Shown: one piece after another, positions 27,227 through 34,775 of the stretch
Numbering within the stretch: the first letter of the stretch is position 1
Layout: each line of letters begins with the position of its first letter
DNA from: Halobellus ruber
GTDB lineage: Archaea > Halobacteriota > Halobacteria > Halobacteriales > Haloferacaceae
NCBI RefSeq assembly: GCF_014212355.1
Contig: NZ_JACKXD010000004.1
Location: 62,001-126,000 of the forward strand
DNA length: 64,000 bases
Direction of reading: 5' to 3'
The notes under the pieces: generated by a model
What the model saw: only the letters and a program-made list of their open reading frames with translations
Told to the model about the DNA's origin: nothing
Database searches by the model: none
Position numbers and translations under genes: made by a program

Positions 27227-27931
27227 ATGCGACCGGTCTCGGCGTCGAGTCTGGTCACGCCCTTCGAGAGCGGCGTTCGGGGAGTTCTCGCACAGCACCG
27301 GTCGCTGTCGGCGCCGGTCACCGACCTGTTGGCGGTGGCCGTGTGTGCGGTGTACGCCGCCCAGGCGGTCCAGGCAGTCCGGTGGGGTGCGCCCTCGGTG
27401 TACGTCGCGACCAACTACGCGTACCTCCGTGTGCCGTGGCTGGCGTGGCCGCTTTCCCCGCTGCTCCACGGGGGACTCGTCCACGTCGTCCCCAACCTGC
27501 TCACTTTGCTGGCCTTCGGCCGGGTCGTGGAGGCACACCTCACCACCCGCCGGTTCGCGGCGATGGCCGCGGTCGCCGCCGTCGGCTCGATCGTCGCGCT
27601 TGCGGGGTGGGGGCTGGCGTTCGGCTCCCGCCCCTACGTCGCGGCGTACGGCATCAGCGGCGTGGTGTTCGCGGCCGGCGGGTTCGCGGCCGTCCACTTC
27701 CCGGCCCACGACCGAGTGACGGATCTGGAGCTGCTTGCGGTGCTGTTCGGACTGTGTGCGATCGGCCTCGTCGCCGTCGAGGTCCTCGGCGCCGCGGTGT
27801 CGCTCTCGCCGGCGAGCGTCAACGTCGGCCACGCGGCGGGCCTCCTCGTCGGCCTCGCAACCGCCGCCCTCGTTCACGACTGTTCGGACGTCCCGGTCGT
27901 CGGCGGGCAGTCGACCGACGGCGACCCGTGA
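27227..27931 (+). CDS. Rhomboid family intramembrane serine protease
   Basis: 234 residues with six or seven hydrophobic segments. The rhomboid signature is complete: H-x4-H-x3-N in the second segment (His81, His86, Asn90 in LLHGGLVHVVPN), catalytic Ser144 in YGISGVVF, and His202 in NVGHAAGL. The enzyme cuts membrane-spanning substrates within the bilayer; in haloarchaea, rhomboids have been tied to S-layer glycoprotein processing in Haloferax. Single gene. Confidence 0.88.
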   Translation: MRPVSASSLVTPFESGVRGVLAQHRSLSAPVTDLLAVAVCAVYAAQAVQAVRWGAPSVYVATNYAYLRVPWLAWPLSPLLHGGLVHVVPNLLTLLAFGRVVEAHLTTRRFAAMAAVAAVGSIVALAGWGLAFGSRPYVAAYGISGVVFAAGGFAAVHFPAHDRVTDLELLAVLFGLCAIGLVAVEVLGAAVSLSPASVNVGHAAGLLVGLATAALVHDCSDVPVVGGQSTDGDP

Positions 27932-28003
27932 GCGGCGGCAGCGCGTCGAAACGGTCGTCCGCCGGGAGTAGAATTATGCCGGATCGATACAATCGTTGGG
28001 ACG

Positions 28004-28237
28004 ATGGAGGACAGCGAGTACGAGGAACTCACCTCGTCGTTGACGCCCCACGAGTCCGCGGGCGGGGTGACGACCTACCGGAACACCGTGAGCATCGCCT
28101 GCCCAGCGTGCGGTGACCCCTTCGACGATCTGGTCATCTGTGAGGACGAGTACAACAGCTTGGAGCTCAGTATGCTGCTGGACCTCTGCGTAACCACGCA
28201 CGAAGACGAGGTCCTGCTTTTCACCCACAAGCAATAG
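28004..28237 (+). CDS. Small haloarchaeal protein with a single CxxC knuckle
   Basis: 77 residues, acidic. One CPACG motif near residues 33-37 and single cysteines further on (VICEDEYN, LDLCVTTHEDE) suggest a metal site or a half zinc ribbon. No membrane segment. I do not recognise a function. It is convergent with the RNase R-like gene. Confidence 0.7.
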   Translation: MEDSEYEELTSSLTPHESAGGVTTYRNTVSIACPACGDPFDDLVICEDEYNSLELSMLLDLCVTTHEDEVLLFTHKQ

Positions 28238-28264
28238 CCCGCGGTCCCGCCGCCGCGAGTCGGG

Positions 28265-29599
28265 CTACTCCCGCAGGTCGATCCGCTCGGGCGGCAGCCC
28301 CTCCTCGTTGACCACGTCGCCGTCGTCGTCGACGGTGACGACGCCGCGGTTGTTGACCGCGTGGGGATCGAGGCCGACCTCCTCGAGAAACTGTTTGTAG
28401 AGCCGCTCGGCCGTCTCGCCGTCCTTCTGGCGATCCGAGGCGCGGTCGCAGAGCTCCACCAGGTTCTCGGGCACGTCGTTCTCGTGAACGATCCAGTGGT
28501 TCAGCAGGTCCGAGAGCCGCCGGATCGGCGAGGTGAAGTGGCCGTAGATGTCGAAGTTGAGCGCGTAGTGGCCGCCGAAGGGATCGTTCATGTATTTCGC
28601 GCGCGGCATCACCTTCAGCACCGCCCGCTGGATCTTGTTCAGCGCGCGCTTCTCCGAGTTCTCCAGGGCGTCGTTGACCGCTTTCCGGGGGTCGTCCCAG
28701 TTGGCGCCCGAAATGCTCACGCCGTCTAAGTCGTTGATCTCCCGGAGGGCGTCGTTCCACTGGTCGGGCGTCGGCTGCGGGTGGACCCGATACATCGCCT
28801 CGACCCCGCGGTTCCACATCAGTTCGTGGGTGACGGCCTTGTTGGCCTTCAGCATACACTCCTCGATGATGGTGTGGGCGCGGTCCCGGCTCGGGTTCAA
28901 CACGAGGGAGCCGTCCGCCTTCCGCTGTTCGTGGAGTGCCTCGGCGAGTTCGTAGACGAGGGCGTTCTCCTCGTGCAGCGGCGCATCGGGGTCGTCGAGC
29001 CGGCGCTCGCACTGCGTGTAGGTCAGCCGCTCGTCGGAGTGGATCACCGACTTGTAGATGTCCACGGACTCGAAGGAGAGCGACTCCTTCGCGATCTCCA
29101 TCTCGACGGTGTGTGCCAGCCGGTCCTCCTCGGGGACGAGCGAGCAGACCGTCTCCGCGAGGATCGGCGGGAGCATATGAACCGTGTAGCCGGGGAGATA
29201 GACCGTGTTGCCCCGCTCGATCGCCTCGGCCCACATCTCCGAGTCGGGGTGGACGTAGTGGGTCACGTCGGCGATGTGGACCCACAGCGTGTACGTCTCC
29301 TCCCCTTCGCGGATGCTCAGGGCGTCGTCGAAGTCCTGGGCGTCGACCGGGTCAGTGGTCCAGGTCGTCAGCTCCCGGAGGTCCTGCCGGTCGTCGAGTT
29401 CCGCCTCGATCTCGTCTTGCACGCCCTCGGTGCGGGCTTCCGCCTCCGACCGGACCTCTGGCGGGAACGCGTCGCGGATCTCGAACTCCTCGAAGAGCTC
29501 CTCGCGTTTCTCCTGGAGCTGTCGGGCGAGGTCGACGGAGATCTCGACGGGACCCTGTCCTTCGGGCGTCCCGGCCTGCGATTGTGCGTCGTTCGACAT
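28265..29599 (-). CDS. rnr: RNase R/RNase II family 3'-5' exoribonuclease
   Basis: 444 residues from the ATG of MSNDAQSQAG. The RNB catalytic domain is complete: DAQDFDDALSI with the Mg-binding aspartates (about 95-105), LWVHIADVTHYV, GNTVYLPGYTVHMLPP, and FTSPIRRLSDLLNHW near 370. The cold-shock and S1 domains of bacterial RNase R are absent, giving the short form known from haloarchaea, where this enzyme takes over RNA decay in place of an exosome. The acidic N-terminal 60 residues replace the missing domains. Confidence 0.92.
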   Translation of the reverse strand: MSNDAQSQAGTPEGQGPVEISVDLARQLQEKREELFEEFEIRDAFPPEVRSEAEARTEGVQDEIEAELDDRQDLRELTTWTTDPVDAQDFDDALSIREGEETYTLWVHIADVTHYVHPDSEMWAEAIERGNTVYLPGYTVHMLPPILAETVCSLVPEEDRLAHTVEMEIAKESLSFESVDIYKSVIHSDERLTYTQCERRLDDPDAPLHEENALVYELAEALHEQRKADGSLVLNPSRDRAHTIIEECMLKANKAVTHELMWNRGVEAMYRVHPQPTPDQWNDALREINDLDGVSISGANWDDPRKAVNDALENSEKRALNKIQRAVLKVMPRAKYMNDPFGGHYALNFDIYGHFTSPIRRLSDLLNHWIVHENDVPENLVELCDRASDRQKDGETAERLYKQFLEEVGLDPHAVNNRGVVTVDDDGDVVNEEGLPPERIDLRE

Positions 29600-29749
29600 A
29601 CCAGGGTCTACTCCGGAGAGGTAGTTAGCTTTTTGCAAGCGCTAAGCCCCCGTCCTCAACGCCCGAGCGGAGCGAGGGCGTAGGTCGAGGATACAGCACC
29701 GTCATTATCTGATCAGACACTGTTCTGTTGCAGACTCACACAATGGCAA

Positions 29750-29779
29750 ATTTTATGCGTGTAATGCGTATAGTACGCA
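29750..29779 (+). promoter_or_regulatory. Promoter and palindromic operator of the RHH-tnpB operon
   Basis: attttatg (about 29750) is the likely TATA box. A perfect 6-3-6 palindrome, tgcgta-tag-tacgca, lies at 29765-29779, preceded by a further atgcgt half-site at 29755. The palindrome ends four bases before the GTG start of the small gene, so it covers the expected transcription start. It is a good candidate site for autoregulation by the small ribbon-helix-helix-like protein. Confidence 0.55.
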
Positions 29780-29783
29780 CGTA

Positions 29784-29903
29784 GTGAGACGGAAAAATAT
29801 CACTATCCGAGAGAATCAAGCCGAGTGGGTAGAGGAAAACCACCTCAACCTCTCGTCATTCGTCCGTGACAAACTCGACGAACTCATCGAGGAACGAGAG
29901 TAG
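29784..29903 (+). CDS. Small ribbon-helix-helix-like protein preceding tnpB
   Basis: 39 residues from GTG. The pattern is a short basic strand (RRKNITI), a first helix (RENQAEWVEEN), a turn (HLNLSS) and a second helix (FVRDKLDELIEERE), the compact layout of Arc/CopG/MetJ DNA-binding proteins. The stop is three bases before the tnpB ATG. A palindrome sits right at its start. I infer an autoregulator of the element, comparable to an antitoxin-like control of TnpB dose. No catalytic residues. Confidence 0.7.
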   Translation: MRRKNITIRENQAEWVEENHLNLSSFVRDKLDELIEERE

Positions 29904-29906
29904 CGG

Positions 29907-31148
29907 ATGTACTACGCCTACAAATATCGCCTCAACCCGTCCGACGCCCACCGTGAGGAGTTGGACCGGCACCGCGATATTTGTCGGCAACTCTACAACC
30001 ACACGCTCTACCGTCTCAACGAGTACCAAGACGAGCACGGCGAACTGCCGTCGATGACCACACTGCGGTCGGAACTCCCCGACCTCAAGCAGTGGTGGGA
30101 CGGCCTCTCGGACGTGTACTCGAAGGTGCTCCAAACCGTCGTGGAACGGCTGTTCGACAACCTGAGAGGACTCTCAAAACTCAAGGACAACGGCTACGAC
30201 GTCGGTCAACTCAAGTGGAAGCCACCACGGGAGTTCCGCAGTTTCACGTACAGTCAGTCTGGCTTCAAGCTCGACAAGAAGGGCGGTCAGACTGTCCTGT
30301 CACTCTCGAAACTCACAGACATACCGATTCGGCTCCACCGCGCCATCCCCGACGACGCCGCGCTCAAACAGGTCACGCTCAAGAAGGAACCGACGGGCGA
30401 GTGGTTCGCCACCTTCGGCGTCGAAATGGACCGTGAACCGCCCGAACCGCCGGAGAATCCCAAAAAATGTGTCGGTATCGACGTGGGGATTCTCAAGTAC
30501 GCCCACGACACGGATGGGACGGCGGTCGGGTCGCTTGACCTCTCGGACGAACGCGAGCGGTTGGAACGCGAACAGCGGTCCCTCTCGCGGAAGGAACACG
30601 GGTCGAACAACTGGGAGAAACAACGGCAACGAGTCGCGGAGTGTCACGCAGCCCTCCGACGGAAGCGCCGTGACTTTCTCCACAAGCTCTCGAACTACTA
30701 CGCTCGGGAGTATGACCTCGTGGCGGTCGAAGACCTGAACGTGAAGAGGATGATGGAATCGCCGTCAAACAGCCGCAACACGGCGTCGGCGGCGTGGCGA
30801 ACGTTCCTCTCGTTGCTTGAATACAAGTGCGATCGAGAGGGGGCACACTTCGTTGCCGTGAACCCGAGAGGGACGACCAAGGAGTGCGCGTCGTGCGGTG
30901 TTTCAACCGAAAAGCCGTTATGGGTCCGTGAACACTCCTGTCCTGCGTGTGGGTTTGAGGCGGACAGGGACGCGAACGCGGCGTGGAACATCCTTTCTCG
31001 CGGCCTCGAAGATGTAGGAGTGGGACACTCCGAATCAACGTCTGTGGAGACTTCGCTCCCTGTGGATACATCCGTATCTGCAAAGCGCGTCGTAGAAGCA
31101 GGAAGCCCTACCCTCAAGGAGCGAACGGCATCAGCCGTGAGCGAGTAG
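29907..31148 (+). CDS. tnpB: TnpB RNA-guided nuclease of an IS1341-type element
   Basis: 413 residues. TnpB is the omega-RNA-guided DNA nuclease ancestral to Cas12. The N-terminal wedge/helical part starts YYAYKYRLNPS. The RuvC triad is intact: Asp192 in VGIDVGI, Glu275 in AVEDLNV and Asp355 in ADRDANAAW. A zinc ribbon is formed by CASC (327-330) and CPAC (345-348). The C-terminal 45 residues after NILSRG are variable, and their coding sequence overlaps the omega-RNA scaffold. The gene appears full-length and active. Codon use is less GC-rich than in flanking genes. Confidence 0.95.
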   Translation: MYYAYKYRLNPSDAHREELDRHRDICRQLYNHTLYRLNEYQDEHGELPSMTTLRSELPDLKQWWDGLSDVYSKVLQTVVERLFDNLRGLSKLKDNGYDVGQLKWKPPREFRSFTYSQSGFKLDKKGGQTVLSLSKLTDIPIRLHRAIPDDAALKQVTLKKEPTGEWFATFGVEMDREPPEPPENPKKCVGIDVGILKYAHDTDGTAVGSLDLSDERERLEREQRSLSRKEHGSNNWEKQRQRVAECHAALRRKRRDFLHKLSNYYAREYDLVAVEDLNVKRMMESPSNSRNTASAAWRTFLSLLEYKCDREGAHFVAVNPRGTTKECASCGVSTEKPLWVREHSCPACGFEADRDANAAWNILSRGLEDVGVGHSESTSVETSLPVDTSVSAKRVVEAGSPTLKERTASAVSE

Positions 31149-31180
31149 GGTAGGGTAGTTCACTGGTGTCGCACGGATAC
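31100..31180 (+). ncRNA. Putative omega-RNA (reRNA/sotRNA) scaffold and adjacent guide
   Basis: The 3' end of tnpB contains a 9-base perfect stem (ccctaccct at 31106-31114 with agggtaggg at 31147-31155), enclosing a smaller hairpin acggc-atca-gccgt (31125-31138). The tnpB stop lies in the outer stem. The scaffold should end at the right end (gtagttcac, to 31163), and the following 16 or so bases (tggtgtcgcacggata) would be the guide. This layout matches the sense overlapping transcripts described for haloarchaeal tnpB genes. The 5' end of the RNA is not determined. Confidence 0.7.
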
Positions 31181-31460
31181 CGTTTGCTGAGTACTGGAAT
31201 CGTTGAGAAAGGTGACGTGATGGCCCCGGAAGCCCCCGCGTTCTCGACTCCCAGGACTCGCTGCGGTCCTCGTCGCTCACTGCGTTCGCTCCTGCGGTCC
31301 TTGCTTCGTCCGGGTTCGTCGAGAACGCGGCCCCTTCCAGTCCCGCCCGACGGTGGACTTCTCGGCCGGCATCGTTTACCGGACGAGCCGCGGGCGACGC
31401 CCGTCGGCTGGCCGACCGCGAAGCAATAGCGGTTTACTCACCCCGACCCGACCCGTAGCC
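31149..31460. other. Non-coding stretch between the IS and azlC
   Basis: This 312-base gap holds the end of the omega-RNA and guide, the long copy of the dispersed repeat (31195-31370, read on the minus strand) and, near 31432, the tttact promoter-like site of azlC. No open frame in it shows haloarchaeal protein composition. Confidence 0.7.
31195..31370 (-). repeat. Dispersed intergenic repeat, long copy with internal hairpin
   Basis: Read on the minus strand, it shares with the 20861 copy the blocks gtccaccgtcgggcgggact, ggaagggg, ggggcttccgggg, then 21 bases and cgattcca. Between ggggcc and ggggcttcc it carries about 100 bases, with outer arms gcgttctcgac and gtcgagaacgc and inner repeats of aggaccgcag and gagcga. 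The outer arms pair perfectly over 11 bases. This is a structured element of unknown type. Confidence 0.7.
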
Positions 31461-32198
31461 GTGTCCCGTTCGCTCCTCCCCGCGGAGGCCCGCCGCGGTC
31501 TGCGCGACGTCGCGCCCATCCTGCTCGGGGTGGCGCCGTTCGCCCTCGTCGCCGGTGCGACCGCCGTCGACGCCGGGTTGTCGCCGCTCCAGGCCGCCGG
31601 GCTCTCGGTGATCGTCTTCGCCGGCGCGTCGCAGCTGGCAGCGATCGAGTTGCTCGGCGACAACGCCGAACTCCTGGTCGTGCTCGCCACCGGCGTGGTG
31701 ATCAACCTCCGGATGCTGATGTACTCCGCGTCGATCGCGCCGCACTTCCGGCCGTTCCGTTCGCGGTGGAAGGCGCTCTGTTCGTACGTCCTCACCGACC
31801 AGGCGTACGCGCTGTCGGTGACGCGGTACACCGGCACCGACGACCTCGACTCCACGGCCCGGCGACAGTACTACCTCGCGGTCGCGGGGTCGCTGTGGGT
31901 GGTCTGGCAGCTCTGTTCGCTCGTCGGGATCGTCGTCGGCGCGCGGGTGCCGCCCGCCTGGGGCCTGGAGTTTGCGGTCCCGCTCGTCTTCCTCAGCTTG
32001 CTCGTCCCCGCCACGACGTCGTGGCCGAAACTCGTCGCGGCGGCGGTCGGCGGCGGGGTCGCCGTGGCGGGGGCGGCGCTGTCGGTCCCGCTGAATCTCG
32101 GGCTGATCGCCGGCGGGACCGCGGGCGTCGTCGCCGGCGTTCTCGCGGACGGCCGGCTCCCGAGTGACGGCGACGACGCGGACGGAGGGGCCCACTGA
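31461..32198 (+). CDS. azlC: AzlC family branched-chain amino acid exporter, large subunit
   Basis: 245 residues from GTG, with about five to seven hydrophobic segments. AzlC hallmarks are GLRDVAPILLGVAPFALVAG at the N-terminus and the AGASQLAAIELLG region. With AzlD it forms an exporter of branched-chain amino acids or analogues. The GTG was chosen because the upstream in-frame sequence (from 31353) overlaps the dispersed repeat. The stop overlaps the azlD ATG (TGATG). Confidence 0.9.
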   Translation: MSRSLLPAEARRGLRDVAPILLGVAPFALVAGATAVDAGLSPLQAAGLSVIVFAGASQLAAIELLGDNAELLVVLATGVVINLRMLMYSASIAPHFRPFRSRWKALCSYVLTDQAYALSVTRYTGTDDLDSTARRQYYLAVAGSLWVVWQLCSLVGIVVGARVPPAWGLEFAVPLVFLSLLVPATTSWPKLVAAAVGGGVAVAGAALSVPLNLGLIAGGTAGVVAGVLADGRLPSDGDDADGGAH

Positions 32199-32533
32199 TG
32201 GCCACCGAGTACGGCCCGGCGACGGTGTGGGGGGTGATGATCGCGCTGGGCGTTGCGACGTTCGGCATCCGCGCGTCGTTCGTCCACCTGTTCGGCCGGA
32301 TCGACGAGGTCCCCGACCGGGTGACGAACGCGCTGCGGTTCGTCCCGCCGGCGGTGTTTGCCGCGCTCACCCTCCCCGCGATCGTCGCCCCCGAGGGGGC
32401 GATCGCGATCGTCGGCAACGAGCGGGTGGCGGCGGCGGTCGTCGCGGCGGCGGTGGCGTGGTTCGTCGACGACATCCTCGCGACTATTCTCGCCGGAATG
32501 GCCGCCTTCTGGGCGCTCCGGTTCGGGTTCTGA
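32198..32533 (+). CDS. azlD: AzlD family small exporter subunit
   Basis: 111 residues, three to four hydrophobic segments, with the AzlD motif RFVPPAVFAALTLPAI. Co-translated with azlC by a one-base overlap. A 78-base palindrome starts immediately after its TGA. Confidence 0.88.
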   Translation: MATEYGPATVWGVMIALGVATFGIRASFVHLFGRIDEVPDRVTNALRFVPPAVFAALTLPAIVAPEGAIAIVGNERVAAAVVAAAVAWFVDDILATILAGMAAFWALRFGF

Positions 32534-32611
32534 TACTGTCGGTTATAACTACGTGAAGATTTTCGACACCCCGGGGTGTCGAAACCCGTCACGGGACTAT
32601 AGCCGACAGTA
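32534..32611. repeat. 78-base palindrome directly after azlD
   Basis: Two 39-base arms meet with no loop (centre between 32572 and 32573). Of 39 positions 31 match, including 12 perfect pairs at the centre (tttcgacacccc and its complement) and nine at the outer ends (tactgtcgg and ccgacagta). The outer tip is the base after the azlD stop codon. It could end transcription in either direction, or be a palindromic mobile element of the kind found between haloarchaeal genes. Confidence 0.85.
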
Positions 32612-32751
32612 TGATGCGTTTCCGGGGGCAGTCGTTCCCGCCCGTTCCGAACCGGTCGCTTCGGACAGATACGGCGACAGCGCGGGGTTCCCGGAAACGC
32701 CCGACGCCGCTATCTGTGCTTTTATACCGTTGCGCCGACCCATACACCACG

Positions 32752-32759
32752 TGGAGGTG
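32752..32759 (+). promoter_or_regulatory. Shine-Dalgarno site of the antiporter gene
   Basis: ggaggtga lies five bases before the GTG at 32765 and matches the 3' end of 16S rRNA well. It fixes the start at this GTG. Strong SD sites are the exception in this leaderless-rich genome. Confidence 0.6.
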
Positions 32760-32764
32760 ACATA

Positions 32765-34633
32765 GTGGCCACCACGGGCGGGCCGAACCTCATCGGGATC
32801 GTGGCCGCGATCATCGGGATCGGGGTAATCGCACAGATCCTCTCGGACCGGTTCCGGATCCCGAGCGTGGTGTTCCTCATCACGGCGGGCGTCCTCCTCG
32901 GACCGGAGGTGCTCGGCGTCGTCGGTCCAAACTCCTTCGGGAACGCCCTCGGCGCGATCGTGGGGCTCTCGGTCGCGATCATCGTCTTCGAGGGGGCCTT
33001 TCACCTCCGGATCGACGACCTCCGGAGCGCGCCGGGAGCGACCCTCAAACTGATTACGGTTGGGGCCGCGATCGCCCTGGTCGGCACGGCCGTCGCGGTC
33101 CGGTTCCTGCTCGGCGCGGCGTGGGACGTGTCGTTCCTGATCGGCGCGCTTCTCGTCGCAACCGGCCCGACCGTAGTCACCCCGATCCTCGAGGTGGTGC
33201 CCGCCCGCGACCGCGTCGAGACCGCCCTGGAGACCGAGGGGATCGTCAACGACGTCACGGCGGCGATCCTCGCGGTCGTCGTCTTCGAGGCGGTCAGTCT
33301 CGGGAACAGCTCCCTCACGGAACTCCTGACGCTCTTCACCGAACGGCTCGGGATCGGGATCCTGGTCGGCGGCGTCGTCGGCGCTATTCTGTACTATGCG
33401 CTCCAGTACATCGACCTCTCGCCGGGGAGCGCCCCCCGAAACGCCCGGCTGCTCGTGCTCGCCGGTGCGCTCGTTGCTTACGGCGCCGCCGACACCATCG
33501 CGACCGAGGCGGGGATCGCCGCCGTCGCCACCGCGGGGGTGTTGCTCGGGAACCTCGGAGTCCCCTACGAGGAGGAGATCTCCGCGTTCAAAGGCGACGT
33601 GACCCTGATCGTGCTGTCGTTCGTCTTCATCGCGCTGGCGGCGCTGCTACGATTCGACGTCCTCGCGGAGATCGGCCTCCGCGGGCTCGCGGTCGCCGGG
33701 ATCGTCGCCCTGGTGCTCCGGCCGCTCCTGGTGTTTCTCTCGACCGCCGGCGATCGGTTCACCACCGGCGAGCGGTGGTTTATGAGCCTTGTCGGCCCCC
33801 GCGGGATCATCCCCGCGTCGGTCGCGACCCTGTTCGCGATCCAGTTCCGGAACGCGGGACAGGCCGCAGCCGCCGACCTCCTCGTTGGGACGGTCTTTCT
33901 GGTCATCTTCGTGACCGTCGTCTTCGAGGGGGGCTTCGCCAGACGGATCGCGGAATACTTCGACATCATCCCAATGCGTGTACTCATCATCGGAGGCGGG
34001 ACGGTGGGCCGATCGCTCGCCCAACGCCTCGAAAGCCGCGGCGAAAACGTCGTGCTCGTCGAACAGGACCAGGAAAACGTAGAGACCGCCCGAAACGCGG
34101 GGTTCACCGCTCACCACGGCGACGGGACCGACACCGAGGTGCTCCGATCGGCGGGGGCGAACAACGCCCGAATCGTCGTCGGTGCGACCGGCGACGACGA
34201 CGTGAACCTGCTGGTCTCACAGCTGGCTCGCTCGAAGTTCGACCCCGAGACGATCCTCGCGCGGGTCAACAACCCCGACAACGCCGAGGCGTTCGAGGAA
34301 CTCGGGGTCCGGGCGATCTCCTCAACGGTCGCGATCGCACAGGCGATGGACAACTACATCGAGCGGCCCTCGATGATGGACTGGATGGCCGAGATCGGCC
34401 ACACTGGCGAGATCCAGGAGGTCGACATCACCTCGGAGGACCTGATCGGTCGGACCGTCGAGGAGGTCGGGCCGAAGTTCCCCGAGGACTGCCTCATCGC
34501 CCTGATCCAGCGGGACGGCGAGACCAAGGTTCCCCAGCCGGACCTGACGCTCCAGCGCGGCGACCGCCTCACGATCATCGGCGGCCGCGAGGAGGTCCAC
34601 GAGGCGCTCCGGTTCGTCCATCCCGATAGGTGA
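32765..34633 (+). CDS. Cation/proton antiporter with fused TrkA-N and TrkA-C domains
   Basis: 622 residues. The first 400 contain about 12 hydrophobic segments of the CPA1/NhaP type, with ATGPTVVTPILE and ETEGIVNDVTAAI as the ion-binding region. A RCK/TrkA-N domain starts near 406 with the nucleotide motif VLIIGGGTVGRSLA and the conserved VLVEQD acidic end of strand 2. A TrkA-C domain occupies about 535-622. It exchanges Na+ or K+ for protons, and NAD(H) or a related ligand probably gates it. Such pumps are central to the salt-in strategy. Confidence 0.92.
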   Translation: MATTGGPNLIGIVAAIIGIGVIAQILSDRFRIPSVVFLITAGVLLGPEVLGVVGPNSFGNALGAIVGLSVAIIVFEGAFHLRIDDLRSAPGATLKLITVGAAIALVGTAVAVRFLLGAAWDVSFLIGALLVATGPTVVTPILEVVPARDRVETALETEGIVNDVTAAILAVVVFEAVSLGNSSLTELLTLFTERLGIGILVGGVVGAILYYALQYIDLSPGSAPRNARLLVLAGALVAYGAADTIATEAGIAAVATAGVLLGNLGVPYEEEISAFKGDVTLIVLSFVFIALAALLRFDVLAEIGLRGLAVAGIVALVLRPLLVFLSTAGDRFTTGERWFMSLVGPRGIIPASVATLFAIQFRNAGQAAAADLLVGTVFLVIFVTVVFEGGFARRIAEYFDIIPMRVLIIGGGTVGRSLAQRLESRGENVVLVEQDQENVETARNAGFTAHHGDGTDTEVLRSAGANNARIVVGATGDDDVNLLVSQLARSKFDPETILARVNNPDNAEAFEELGVRAISSTVAIAQAMDNYIERPSMMDWMAEIGHTGEIQEVDITSEDLIGRTVEEVGPKFPEDCLIALIQRDGETKVPQPDLTLQRGDRLTIIGGREEVHEALRFVHPDR

Positions 34634-34775
34634 CGCTCCGCCGGCCCGAACGCTTCGCCACCCCGACCCGGCGGTGAATCTACGGTCCCCTGCCACGACC
34701 CCCGTTTGGCTGCCACGACACCAGGCCGCCCCGGTTTCGACGCGCTTATGCAAGTCGGACGGCAACACTTTTGGG

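Larger units (their letters stand above)
29643..31163 (+). mobile_element. IS1341-type (IS200/IS605 family, TnpB-only) insertion sequence
   Basis: The element contains a small regulator gene and tnpB but no Y1 transposase (tnpA). The left end has a subterminal hairpin (cctcaacgccc at 29654-29664 pairing with gggcgt-aggtc-gagg to 29690). The right end carries the hairpin that forms the omega-RNA scaffold and ends near gtagttcac. There are no terminal inverted repeats or target duplication, as expected for the family. Boundaries are estimated from these hairpins. Mobility would need TnpA from elsewhere. Confidence 0.8.
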
